In this document: positions 1 to 7,516 of the stretch, in pieces | Numbering within the stretch: position 1 is the stretch's first letter | Layout of the letters: each line of letters begins with the position of its first letter | Origin: Muricoccus nepalensis | GTDB taxonomy: Bacteria; Pseudomonadota; Alphaproteobacteria; Acetobacterales; Acetobacteraceae | DNA length: 64,000 nt | Reading direction: 5' to 3' | NCBI RefSeq assembly: GCF_006438825.1 | Contig: NZ_RCZP01000005.1 | Location: forward strand, 1-64,000 | The notes under the pieces: generated by a model | Database searches by the model: none | Told to the model about the DNA's origin: nothing | Seen by the model: the letters and a program-made list of their open reading frames with translations, nothing else | Made by a program: the position numbers and the translations under genes

Positions 1-298
1 CGATGAAGTCGTCGGCGCCGAGGCCAAAGCCCTTCACCTTGGCACCCGGGCGGGAGAGGCCCGACAGGATCAGCACCGGGGTGGTGCTGCGGCCGGCGCG
101 CAGGCGGCGGACCACCTCGTAGCCCTCCATGTCCGGCAGCATGAGGTCGAGCACCACGATGTCGTAGTCGTAGAGGCGCGCGAGCTCGAGCGCCTCCTCC
201 CCCGTGTCGGCGGCGTCCACGATCATGCCCTGGGTCTTGAGCATGAGCGTCACCCCGCGCGAGGTGGTCAGGTCATCTTCTACGAGCAGGACGCGCAT
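1..298 (-). CDS. ctrA: Response regulator CtrA, N-terminal part (cut by window edge)
   Basis: Two-component response regulator, very probably CtrA, the cell-cycle and motility master regulator of alphaproteobacteria, which binds DNA as a phosphorylated dimer. Only the first 99 residues (receiver domain) are in the window; the OmpR-type DNA-binding half lies before base 1. The N-terminus MRVLLVEDD carries the acidic pocket at residues 7-9, the phospho-acceptor is Asp51 in VVLDLMLPDMEGY, and Ser79 in VLILSG is the switch residue. The combination LYDYDIVVLDLMLPDM, ILSG and KVKG..LGADDF is what I know of CtrA rather than of generic PhoB-like regulators. The ATG at 298 is preceded by only a weak purine-rich ribosome site. 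It is transcribed leftward from an AT-richer intergenic stretch. A paralogous PhoB-class regulator cannot be fully excluded without the C-terminus. Confidence 0.9.
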   Translation of the reverse strand, partial: MRVLLVEDDLTTSRGVTLMLKTQGMIVDAADTGEEALELARLYDYDIVVLDLMLPDMEGYEVVRRLRAGRSTTPVLILSGLSRPGAKVKGFGLGADDFI

Positions 299-691
299 GA
301 ATTTTTCATCCGTCGGAGCGTGGGCTATTCATACAACCATGACGCGAGTTCTGCCATTTGGTTTGGTGTCATGTTTTGTATGGGTGCGACGGGGAGTTGC
401 CGGGTCGGGCGGTTGGAAGGACAAATAAGACTGTTGAAAAGACTTCTGATCATTGCGTTGCTGCTGGAGGACAGCGTCTGTTCGGGTGCCGAGGTTGCCT
501 CTGGAGTGAGACTTACGGCCGACCGCCCACGCTATGGGTTATACAACCTCTGGTTGATAAAATGGAGCGAGGCGCTTTCCAGAGCGGGGATCGGTGGGCC
601 GGTGGTCATGATCCGTTAACCTTTTGCCGCGAGGTTCCCGAAGGTTAACGCCGGCTTTCCGAAGGCCGGTGCCAGACGTCAGGAGCACAAA
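299..691. other. Intergenic region between ctrA and a divergent small gene
   Basis: This roughly 390-base stretch has no convincing gene and is visibly less GC-rich than its surroundings, as expected for a double promoter region serving ctrA (leftward) and the gene at 692 (rightward). Open frames inside it have no family resemblance and rare-codon usage. I see no GANTC (CcrM methylation) site in it. The most striking element is the inverted repeat at 614-650, listed separately. Confidence 0.7.
614..650. promoter_or_regulatory. 10-bp perfect inverted repeat with TTAACC half-sites
   Basis: CGTTAACCTT at 614-623 and AAGGTTAACG at 641-650 are perfect reverse complements separated by 17 bases. 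Each arm contains TTAACC, the half-site recognised by CtrA in Caulobacter and relatives, but the canonical arrangement (TTAA-N7-TTAA in direct orientation) is not present. The repeat ends 41 bases before the ATG at 692, a position suiting an operator for that gene. It could also be a simple hairpin. The regulatory reading is inference. Confidence 0.5.
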
Positions 692-1057
692 ATGCGCCCC
701 GAGCAGTACCTGTCGAACACCACGGCCCCTCTGCGGGCCTTCCACAGCCTCTCCGACGAGCAGGCCGGCGAGTTCGAGGCGGGGTTGGCCCTGTTGCCCG
801 GCGCCTGGGAGCTCGACCGGCAGGAGGGCTATGATGGGCACCTGACCCTCCTCTTCTCCCCTGCGGACGCGGCGTGCGACGTCGTGTTCGCGGTCTGGCG
901 CGCGGGTGCCGAGCTGCAGTTGAGCACGATGCGCGGCGACGAGCCGGTCGCGGTCGAGGGCTTCGGCTCCGTCCGGGCCGTCCTGCTGGCCATCCGCGAC
1001 AGCGTGAGGCGGACGGGCGCTCCCTTCGCCCTTGGCGGGCCGATGAGGCTGGTCTGA
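692..1057 (+). CDS. Small hypothetical protein downstream of ctrA promoter region
   Basis: A 121-residue protein I do not recognise. It is supported as a gene by an AGGAGC ribosome site 8 bases before the ATG and by uninterrupted high-GC codon use. It has no signal peptide or membrane segment. The N-terminal half (MRPEQYLSNTTAPLRAF onward) is acidic and probably helical. The centre (YDGHLTLLFSPADAACDVVF) looks like two beta strands, and the C-terminus is basic (SVRRTGAPF). It is divergent from ctrA and lies just after the TTAACC inverted repeat, so control by CtrA is conceivable but untested. No function can be assigned. Confidence 0.7.
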   Translation: MRPEQYLSNTTAPLRAFHSLSDEQAGEFEAGLALLPGAWELDRQEGYDGHLTLLFSPADAACDVVFAVWRAGAELQLSTMRGDEPVAVEGFGSVRAVLLAIRDSVRRTGAPFALGGPMRLV

Positions 1058-1102
1058 CGCCGGCGCCGCTGCGCGCGGACGCCGTTCCGGCCCAGCGAGC
1101 GG

Positions 1103-1753
1103 TCAGTGGCCGGGGCGTTTGGCGAGCGCCAGCCCGACGCCCAGGGCGATCATCGCGGCCCCCGAGCCCTCCCGGAGGCGCCGGATGAGGGCGGGGCGCG
1201 CCGCGGCCCCGTCCCGGATGCCGCCCGCCGCGCAGGCCACCGCGACGTCCGCCAGCGTGTTGAGCGCGACGGACACGGACCCGAGCACCAGGAACGCCGG
1301 CGCCACGGGGCCGGCGGCGGGGTCCACGAACTGGGGGACGAAGGCGAGGAAGAAGGCGGCGGTCTTGGGGTTCAGCGCCTCGACCAGCACGCCCTCGCGG
1401 AAGGCGCGGCGCGGGCCGACCGGGGGCGGCGCAGCGTCCCCGGCCCGGGCGGCGGAGGCGTCCCGGCGGGCGGCGAGGATGGTGCGGACCCCGATCCAGA
1501 CGAGGTAGGCGGCCCCGGCCAGCTTGAGGGCGGCGAAGAGCTCCGCGCTCGCGAGGACGAGGGCGGAGACGCCCAGGCTTCCCGCGAGCACGTGGACCAT
1601 GCCGCCGAGCCCCGTGCCGAGGCTGGAGGCGACGCCTTCCCCTCGGCCGCCGGAGAGGGTGCGGGCAGCGACGTAGAAGAGGCCCGGGCCGGGCGTGACG
1701 GCGAGCAGCAGGGCGGCGGCGGCGTAGAGGGCGAACTGGGTCGGGTCCGGCAC
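1103..1753 (-). CDS. LysE/RhtB family amino-acid exporter
   Basis: Inner-membrane translocator of the LysE/RhtB family, which exports amino acids or related small metabolites. The 216-residue length and about six hydrophobic segments fit the family. The N-terminal signature TPGPGLFYVAARTLSGGR near residues 20-37, on the first membrane helix and following loop, is typical. Another conserved piece is EALNPKTAAFFLAFVPQFVDP near residues 125-145. The start is GTG at 1753. It lies 31 bases after the FMN-binding protein gene at 1785-2408 in the same direction, so the two probably share a message divergent from the MocR-type regulator. The substrate cannot be told from sequence. Confidence 0.88.
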   Translation of the reverse strand: MPDPTQFALYAAAALLLAVTPGPGLFYVAARTLSGGRGEGVASSLGTGLGGMVHVLAGSLGVSALVLASAELFAALKLAGAAYLVWIGVRTILAARRDASAARAGDAAPPPVGPRRAFREGVLVEALNPKTAAFFLAFVPQFVDPAAGPVAPAFLVLGSVSVALNTLADVAVACAAGGIRDGAAARPALIRRLREGSGAAMIALGVGLALAKRPGH

Positions 1754-1784
1754 GGTCGGGAGCCTCGGCGGGAGGGTGGGACGC

Positions 1785-2408
1785 TCAGGTCGGGATCAGG
1801 GCCGCCGCGGCGCGGTCGGCGGCGCGGTCGCTGGCGGCGAGGCCGGCGGCGACGCCCGCCCGGTCCTCGGCGCTGCGGTTCTGGCTCATCTTCCGCTTGC
1901 CCTCCAGCCGCGCGATGGGCAGGCGCAGGCCCACGATCCCCCGGAGCTGGGACTGGACGAAGGCGGCGGGCGCGTCGCTCACGGCCCAGGGTTCGGCGCG
2001 CGGCTGCTCGTGCCGGTCCGTCAGCCGCGTCACGGCGTCGAGCAGGCGGTCGGCGTCGTCGAAGAACTCCACCGGACCGTGCGCGTGGACGGCGATGTAG
2101 TTCCAGGTCGGCACCACCTTCCCGTGCTCCCGCTTCGACGGGTACCAGGACGGGCTGACATAGGCGTCCGGCCCCATGAAGATCGCCATGGCGTCGCCCA
2201 GCGGCGGCTGCCTCCACTGGGGGTTCGCGCGGGCCAGGTGGCCGTAGAGCGTGCCGAAGGGGCCCTCGTCCGGCGCCAGGAGGAGGGGCAGCGGCGTGGC
2301 GACGAGGCCCTCGGCCGTCGCCGTGACGAGGTTCGCGAGGCCCGCGCCGCGCATCATCCCGTGCAGGGCCGCGAGATCCTCCTCACGGAAGGCGGGCGGG
2401 ACGTACAT
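1785..2408 (-). CDS. paiB: FMN-binding PaiB-type protein
   Basis: Member of the PaiB family (FMN-binding split-barrel, related to pyridoxamine-phosphate oxidases). In Bacillus, PaiB is described as a negative regulator of sporulation and protease genes; in proteobacteria the role is poorly known. I chose the ATG at 2408 because MYVPPAFRE is the usual family N-terminus; the open frame continues upstream only as an accidental extension across the divergent regulator. Recognisable blocks are VTATAEGLVATPLPLLL near residue 32, GTLYGHLARANPQW near 54, MGPDAYVSPSWYPSK near 77 and VPTWNY near 97. The product has 207 residues. It is followed by a lysE-type exporter gene and preceded, divergently, by a mocR-type regulator gene, a layout suggesting one regulated unit. 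Confidence 0.87.
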   Translation of the reverse strand: MYVPPAFREEDLAALHGMMRGAGLANLVTATAEGLVATPLPLLLAPDEGPFGTLYGHLARANPQWRQPPLGDAMAIFMGPDAYVSPSWYPSKREHGKVVPTWNYIAVHAHGPVEFFDDADRLLDAVTRLTDRHEQPRAEPWAVSDAPAAFVQSQLRGIVGLRLPIARLEGKRKMSQNRSAEDRAGVAAGLAASDRAADRAAAALIPT

Positions 2409-2445
2409 CGGCGGGGCTCCTCGGTGCGACTGGACGGTGCCCGCG

Positions 2446-2495
2446 ACCTGGCCCACAAGGAACGGCCAGTTTGCGCAAAAGAGAGAGGGCCAGTT
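2446..2495. promoter_or_regulatory. Candidate operator between paiB and mocR
   Basis: The 91-base divergent gap contains GGCCAGTT twice in direct orientation (2464-2471 and 2488-2495, one copy every 24 bases). There is a near-match in inverted orientation, ACCTGGCC at 2446-2453. Between the direct copies is a perfect 10-bp palindrome, TTTGCGCAAA (2470-2479). MocR/GabR-type regulators are known to bind direct repeats in such divergent gaps, so this is a good operator candidate. The downstream copy ends only five bases before the regulator's ATG, which would suit autorepression. Assignment is inference. Confidence 0.5.
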
Positions 2496-2499
2496 CCGC

Positions 2500-3969
2500 A
2501 TGGCATCGGACCAGCCCGCGGCGGCCCGGGTCACGCCGCGGATCGTCGAGACCATCAAGGCGCGGATCGCCTCCGGCCTGCTCGGTCCCGGCGACCGGCT
2601 TCCCTCGACCCGCGCGCTCGCGGCGGAATGGGGGATCTCGCGGACCACGGTGACGGCGGCCTACGAGCAGCTCATCGCGGAGGGCTACGTCGCGACGCGG
2701 CCGGGCGCCCGGGCCGAGGTGGCGCGGGGCCTGGGCCGGTCCCCGGCGCCGCCGTCCTCGCCCGCCGCCGCGGCAGCGCCCGGCCGGCTGTCGGCCTTCG
2801 GGGAGCGGCTGGCCGGCTTCGCGCTGCCGTCGGCCCCTGCCCCCTCGCCGGTGGCGGACTTCCGCTACGGGGACCTGTCGGCGGCGGACTTCCCCTCGCT
2901 TGCCTGGCGGAAGGCGGTGACCGGCGTGATCCTGCGCCGCCCGCCGCGGCTCCGCTACGAGGACCCCTGCGGCTCGCCCCGGCTGCGGGCTGCCCTGCAG
3001 GGCTACCTGTGGCGGGCCCGCGGGCTGCGCTGCGCGCCCGAGCAGATCGTCGTGGTGAACGGTTCCCAGCAGGGGCTCGACCTCTGCGCGCGGCTTCTGC
3101 TGGACCCGGGGGACCGGGCGCTGATGGAGAACCCGGGCTACGCCCTGGCGCGGCAGGTCTTCCTGGCGGCGGGGGCCGAGGTCGTGCCCGTGCCCGTCGA
3201 CCGGGAGGGGCTGCTGACGGAGGGGCTGCCGGCGGCGCGGCTGGCCTATGTCACGCCGTCCCACCAGTTCCCGCTGGGCGGGGTCCTGCCGGCGGGGCGG
3301 CGCCGGGAGCTCCTCGCCTGGGCGCGGCGCACCGGCGCCCATGTCGTCGAGGACGACTACGACAGCGAGTACCGCTTCGACATCGCGCCGATCCCGGCCC
3401 TGCAGGCGCTGGATGAGGCGGGCCGCGTCCTCTATCTCGGCACCGTCTCGAAGACGCTGTCGCCGACGCTCCGGCTCGGCTACCTCGTCGTGCCGGCGGC
3501 GCTGTCCCTCCCCTTCGCCAAGGCCAAGCGGCTCGCGGACCGGCACACGCCGAGCCTGGAGCAGGAGGCGCTGGCCGGGCTGATCGAGGACGGCGCCTAC
3601 GAGCGGCATGTCCGCCGCGCCCGCCGGCGGAACGGCGAGCGCCGGGCGGCGCTGCTCGCCGCGCTGGCGGCGACGCTGGGCGAGGGGGCGACGGTGGTCG
3701 GCGCCGAGGCCGGGCTGCACGCGGTCGCCTGGCTGCACGGCGTGCCGCGGGACCGCGAGGACGCGCTCGTCGCCCGGGCGCGGGAGGCGGGCCTCGGCGT
3801 CTACCCCGTCGGGCCTCTCTACGCCCCGGGCGAGGCGGACCGCCCCGGCGTGGCCGGGCTGGTGATCGGCTACGCCAGCCTCGACGCGCGCGCCATCCGC
3901 CGGGGCGTCGAGGTCCTCGGGGATGTGGTCCGGGCCATGCGGGGCGGAGGCGGGGCCCCCGCGCCTTAG
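2500..3969 (+). CDS. MocR/PdxR-type GntR-family regulator with aminotransferase domain
   Basis: Transcription factor fused to a PLP-binding fold-type I aminotransferase domain (489 residues). The GntR winged helix occupies roughly residues 8-75 (LLGPGDRLPSTRALAAEWGISR, then TTVTAAYEQLIAEGYV). The aminotransferase-like part shows VVNGSQQGLDLCARLLLDPGD near 187-207, EDDYDSEYRFD near 284-294 and the PLP-lysine motif VSKTLSPTLRLGY near 316-328. The ATG at 2500 follows GAGAGAGGG, while longer upstream frames are accidental. The gene is divergent from paiB-lysE and probably regulates it; MocR proteins commonly control a neighbouring gene in response to PLP, GABA or amino-sugar ligands (family knowledge). 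Which ligand applies here is unknown. It is not next to pdxST, so the name PdxR is not justified. Confidence 0.92.
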   Translation: MASDQPAAARVTPRIVETIKARIASGLLGPGDRLPSTRALAAEWGISRTTVTAAYEQLIAEGYVATRPGARAEVARGLGRSPAPPSSPAAAAAPGRLSAFGERLAGFALPSAPAPSPVADFRYGDLSAADFPSLAWRKAVTGVILRRPPRLRYEDPCGSPRLRAALQGYLWRARGLRCAPEQIVVVNGSQQGLDLCARLLLDPGDRALMENPGYALARQVFLAAGAEVVPVPVDREGLLTEGLPAARLAYVTPSHQFPLGGVLPAGRRRELLAWARRTGAHVVEDDYDSEYRFDIAPIPALQALDEAGRVLYLGTVSKTLSPTLRLGYLVVPAALSLPFAKAKRLADRHTPSLEQEALAGLIEDGAYERHVRRARRRNGERRAALLAALAATLGEGATVVGAEAGLHAVAWLHGVPRDREDALVARAREAGLGVYPVGPLYAPGEADRPGVAGLVIGYASLDARAIRRGVEVLGDVVRAMRGGGGAPAP

Positions 3970-4090
3970 GGCTCGCGCGCGAAGGGGTGATCGGGCCGGG
4001 GGCCAGGCGGCCCGTGCGCGCCCGGGCGGCACCTATGGGGGACCCGGAAACGGGAATAAGGTGCGGGGTCCGTCGAGGAGGAAAAAACCC

Positions 4091-4888
4091 ATGCGCTCGT
4101 TAATCCCGGGCGGCGCCACGCGCCGCGCGTTCCTGCTGGGCGCGGCCGGCCTGCCCCTGCTCGCCCGCCGCGCGGCCGCGGCGGAGCTCACCGTCCTCTC
4201 TTCCGGCGGGCTGAACGCCGCCTACCTCGCCCTCGTCCCCGACTTCCAGCGCGCGAGCGGCCATACGCTGACCTCGGTCGGCGCCTCCTCCATGGGGGCC
4301 GCGCCGGACGCCATCCCGCAGCGCCTCGCGCGCGGCGAGCCCGCCGACGTGCTGCTGCTGGCCGATGGCGGGCTGCCGCCGCTCGAGGCGCGGGGCTTCA
4401 TCCGCCCGGGCAGCCGGGTGGACATCGCGCGCTCGCTCATCGGGCTCTGCGTGAAGGAGGGCGCGCCGAAGCCCGACATCTCCAGCCTCGACGCCTTCCG
4501 CCAGGCGCTGCTGAACGCCTCCTCCATCGCCTATTCGGCCAGCGCCAGCGGCGTCTACATCGAGAACGAGATGTACCGGCGCCTCGGCATCCACGACCAG
4601 GTCATGCCGAAGTCGCGCCGCATCCTGTCCGAGCGCGTCGCCGCCGTCGTCGCCCGCGGCGAGGCGGAGCTCGGCTTCCAGCAGGTGAGCGAGATCGTCA
4701 CCGTCCCCGGCATCACCTATCTCGGCACGATCCCCGAGGAGGTGCAGCTTCCAACGATCTTTTGCGCTGTCGTCACCGCGGGCTCGCGGCAGCCGGAGGC
4801 CGCGCAGGCGCTGATCCGCTTCCTCGCCTCGCCCGAGGCGGCGCCCGCGCTGCGCCGGACGGGCCTGGAGCCGCTGAGCCGCGGCTGA
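4091..4888 (+). CDS. ModA-like periplasmic substrate-binding protein
   Basis: Exported solute-binding protein of the ModA-like class (265 residues). The start ATG follows AGGAGG by nine bases. The N-terminus TRRAFLLGAAG and a cleavage region near ARRAAAAE indicate a twin-arginine or Sec signal. The mature protein begins LTVLSSGGLNAAYLALVPDF and includes the domain-typical blocks ADVLLLADGGLPPLEARG and SASASGVYIENEMYRRLGI. No modB or modC permease or ATPase follows; instead a Bug-type receptor gene begins 28 bases downstream, so it is an orphan binding protein. Family members often bind molybdate-like anions or organic acids, but the substrate is not visible here. Confidence 0.85.
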   Translation: MRSLIPGGATRRAFLLGAAGLPLLARRAAAAELTVLSSGGLNAAYLALVPDFQRASGHTLTSVGASSMGAAPDAIPQRLARGEPADVLLLADGGLPPLEARGFIRPGSRVDIARSLIGLCVKEGAPKPDISSLDAFRQALLNASSIAYSASASGVYIENEMYRRLGIHDQVMPKSRRILSERVAAVVARGEAELGFQQVSEIVTVPGITYLGTIPEEVQLPTIFCAVVTAGSRQPEAAQALIRFLASPEAAPALRRTGLEPLSRG

Positions 4889-4916
4889 GCCCGCGGGCCC
4901 GCCGACCCCCAACCCC

Positions 4917-5915
4917 GTGCCGAGGACGCCCGCCTTGCCGTTGCTCTCCCCCTCCCGCCGCCGTCTGCTCGCCCTGTCCGGCGCGGCGCTCCTGCCCGCG
5001 CCGGCCGTGCTGGCGCAGCGCGCCTTTCCGAACCGGCCCATCCGCCTCGTGGTGGCCTTCGCGCCCGGCGGCAACTCCGACACGCTCGCGCGGCTGATCA
5101 CGCCGAAGATGTCGGCGGTGCTCGGCCAGAACATCGTGGTGGACAACCGCGGCGGCGCCGGCGGCACGCTCGCGGCCGGCGCGGTCGCGACGGCGGCCGC
5201 GGATGGGCACACGCTGCTGTTCGACGCGGCCTCCTTCGTCGTCGCGCAGTTCGTCCAGCGCAGCACGCCCTTCAACTACGAGCGCGACTTCGTGCCCGTG
5301 GGGAACGTGGCGGACGTTCCCTACATCCTCGCCGTCCCGGCCAACGCGGGCGTGCGCGACCTCAAGGGCTTCCTCGACAAGGCGCGCGCCGACCGCGAGG
5401 GCACCTCCTACGGGACGCCGGGCGTGGGCAGCCCCGGGCACCTCGCGGGCGCGCTGCTCGCGCACCGGGCCGGGGTGAAGCTGGAGCACATCCCCTACCG
5501 CGGCGGCTCCGAGGTGGCGCGCGACCTCGCGGCCGGGACGCTGCCGGCGGGGATCCTGACGGCGAACTCGCTCAACCCCGTCGTGCAGGGCGGGCGCGCC
5601 GTGCCGATCGCGGTGACGAGCGGCAAGCGCGGCGGCATCCCCGGCGTGCCGACGATCGCGGAATCCGGCGTCCCCGACTTCGACATCACGAGCTGGAACG
5701 CCATCTTCTGCCGCAGCGGCACGCCCGACGAGGTGCGGCATCGGCTGGCGGAGGCGATCGACGCCGCGACCTCCGATCCCGAGGTGCGGAGCCGCTTCAA
5801 CGACATCGGCGCGGAGGCGACCGCGGCCGAGCCTGACCGCCTCGGCGAGCGGCTGGTGCGCGAGCGGGCGCTCATCCAGCAGCTCGTGCGCGACACGGGG
5901 ATCAGCCTGGGCTGA
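4917..5915 (+). CDS. Bug/TctC-type tripartite tricarboxylate receptor
   Basis: Periplasmic solute receptor of the Bug (Bordetella uptake gene)/TctC family, 332 residues. A signal peptide (SRRRLLALSGAALLPAPAVLA, about residues 13-33) is followed by the family hallmark FPNRPIRLVVAFAPGGNSDTLARL. Further marks are VVDNRGGAGGTLAAG, YGTPGVGSPGHLAGALL and LEHIPYRGGSE. No TctA/TctB membrane genes are adjacent, which is usual for this expanded family. The GTG at 4917 is the longest plausible start; a TTG at 4935 is possible, since neither has a strong ribosome site. It sits 28 bases after the ModA-like gene and may be co-transcribed. The ligand is probably a carboxylate but cannot be read from the sequence. 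Confidence 0.9.
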   Translation: MPRTPALPLLSPSRRRLLALSGAALLPAPAVLAQRAFPNRPIRLVVAFAPGGNSDTLARLITPKMSAVLGQNIVVDNRGGAGGTLAAGAVATAAADGHTLLFDAASFVVAQFVQRSTPFNYERDFVPVGNVADVPYILAVPANAGVRDLKGFLDKARADREGTSYGTPGVGSPGHLAGALLAHRAGVKLEHIPYRGGSEVARDLAAGTLPAGILTANSLNPVVQGGRAVPIAVTSGKRGGIPGVPTIAESGVPDFDITSWNAIFCRSGTPDEVRHRLAEAIDAATSDPEVRSRFNDIGAEATAAEPDRLGERLVRERALIQQLVRDTGISLG

Positions 5916-6026
5916 TCCGCGGGGCGGGGCGCTGCCGGCCGCGGGCCGCGCGGGGTTTCGCTGGCGGGACCGGGGAGGCGCCCCACATGGGGGGCTCCCG
6001 CGCTCCCCTTCCCCGCCGAGGCCACG

Positions 6027-6806
6027 ATGCACCACTCCTCCACGGCCGCCCTGATCACCGGGGCCACCAGCGGCATCGGCGAGGCCTTCGTCCACGCCCT
6101 GCCCGCCACCACCGACCTGCTGCTGAACGGGCGCAACGAGGAGGCGCTGGGCCGGCTGGCCGCGGCGCTGACCGCGCGCAACCCGGGGCGGCGGGTGGAG
6201 ACGGTCGCGGCGGACCTCGCCACTGACGAGGGGCTGGCGGCGGTCTGCGCGGCGGGCGAGGCCTTCGGCGTCGACCTGCTGGTCTGCGACGCCGGCGTCG
6301 GCCCCTTCGGCGACGTCCTCTCGGCGCCGGAGGCGGACCTCCGGGAGACGGTGCTCGTCAACGCGCTGGCGCCGCTGGTCATGATCCGGCGCCTGCTGCC
6401 CGGCATGATCGTGCGGGCGGAGGCGGAGGGGCGCCGCGCGGGGCTGATCGTGGTGTCGAGCGGGCTCGGCTTCGTGCCGACGCCCCGGCTGGCCACCTAC
6501 GCCGCCACCAAGGCCTTCGACCTGTCGCTCACCGAGGCGCTCTCCGCGGAGCTCTCCGGGCGGCCCGTCGACATCCTCGCGCTCTGCCCGACCGCGACGC
6601 GCAGCCGCTTCGCGGAGCGCTCGGGCTTCGGGCGCAACCTGCCGGGGGCGCAGGACCCCTCCCATGTCGCGACGCGGGCGCTGGCGGCGCTGGGGCGGCA
6701 GCGGACGCTGGTGCTGGGCGCCATCACCGGCTCGGTGCTGACGGTGCCGGCGCTGGTGCGCGCGGCGGCGGCGCAGGTGCTGCAGACGGTCATGCCCCGG
6801 GGCTGA
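6027..6806 (+). CDS. SDR family oxidoreductase
   Basis: Short-chain dehydrogenase/reductase of 259 residues. It shows the nucleotide-binding glycine motif ALITGATSGIGEAF at residues 8-21, DLLVCDAGVG near 89-98 in place of the usual NNAG, the catalytic Ser in LIVVSSGLGF near 148-157, and the catalytic pair in YAATKAFDLS (Tyr and Lys four residues apart). The C-terminal part (TATRSRFAERSGFGRNLPG) lies in the variable substrate region. This overall pattern matches the DltE/YqjQ-like classical SDRs. It stands alone on the plus strand, 111 bases after the Bug receptor gene and convergent with the next gene, so neighbours do not suggest a substrate. Confidence 0.88.
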   Translation: MHHSSTAALITGATSGIGEAFVHALPATTDLLLNGRNEEALGRLAAALTARNPGRRVETVAADLATDEGLAAVCAAGEAFGVDLLVCDAGVGPFGDVLSAPEADLRETVLVNALAPLVMIRRLLPGMIVRAEAEGRRAGLIVVSSGLGFVPTPRLATYAATKAFDLSLTEALSAELSGRPVDILALCPTATRSRFAERSGFGRNLPGAQDPSHVATRALAALGRQRTLVLGAITGSVLTVPALVRAAAAQVLQTVMPRG

Positions 6807-6836
6807 GGCGGGCCCTCCCCGGCCGTCCGACGGGGA

Positions 6837-7409
6837 TCAGGTCGGGGCCGCGTCGGGCGCCATCGCGACGGAGAGGCGGAGGCCGCGCAGCAGGGCGGCG
6901 TCGTCCGCGGCCGGGTCGGCGGGCACCAGCAGGATGGGGGAGCTCTCGCCCATTCCCGCGAGCATCTCGGGCAGGCCGACGGCGGCGACGAGGCCCCGCG
7001 CGGCGCGGGTCGGCCCGTCCTCCTCCGGGTGGCCGGGGCCGTAGGGGAGCGTCGCGGTGCCCTCGGGCTCGGGCAGGGCGCCGTCGCGGCCGGCGAGGGT
7101 GAAGCCGCGGAGGGCGAGGCCGCTTCCCTTCCGCTCCACGACCCAGCCGGCGATCCCGGCGTCCTCGGCGGGCCGGGCCTCGATCCAGAAGAGCGGCGGC
7201 AGGACGTCGAGCACGGCGGGCGAGCGGGACACCTCGGAGAGGGCGAGGCCGCGCGCGAGGCTCGCGAGGCCGTCGTCGACGGCGACGACGGGCGCGCCCT
7301 CCGCGCGCAGGCGCCGCGCGGCGCGGCGGGCCTCGACCGGCGCGTCCTCGCCGAGCATGGCGGCCAGCAGGCTGTCCTCGGGGAACCTGGCTCTCGGCCT
7401 TCCCGGCAT
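6837..7409 (-). CDS. Hypothetical protein, Ala/Arg-rich
   Basis: A 190-residue protein I do not recognise. I set the start at the ATG at 7409 (MPGRPRARFPEDSLL), where coding-like sequence begins; the same frame runs upstream across the next gene only by chance. It starts basic (RRAARRLRAEG), then has hydrophobic blocks such as VLDVLPPLFWIEARP and GIAGWVVERKGSGLALRGFTL, and ends with a segment (ILLVPADPAADDAALLRGLRLSV) resembling an alpha/beta nucleotide-binding strand-helix unit. No signal peptide or membrane helix is evident. The preceding same-strand gene ends 107 bases upstream. Confidence 0.6.
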   Translation of the reverse strand: MPGRPRARFPEDSLLAAMLGEDAPVEARRAARRLRAEGAPVVAVDDGLASLARGLALSEVSRSPAVLDVLPPLFWIEARPAEDAGIAGWVVERKGSGLALRGFTLAGRDGALPEPEGTATLPYGPGHPEEDGPTRAARGLVAAVGLPEMLAGMGESSPILLVPADPAADDAALLRGLRLSVAMAPDAAPT

Positions 7410-7516
7410 GGTGCGGCTCCTCTCGACGGCCCGTGGCGCGCGGCCGGGTCCGGCCGGTGGCGAGAGAGAGCCCGAAGTCGCGGGCGCGCGCCAGCGGGGG
7501 GGGGGACGCCGCCGGG

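Noticed and set aside
299-691. CcrM methylation (GANTC) control of ctrA
   Set aside because: I found no GANTC site in the intergenic region, so methylation-dependent control as in Caulobacter is not supported here.
2409-2648. Longer N-terminus for the PaiB protein
   Set aside because: PaiB proteins begin MYVPP, found at 2408; the extra 80 codons overlap the divergent regulator gene and its operator.
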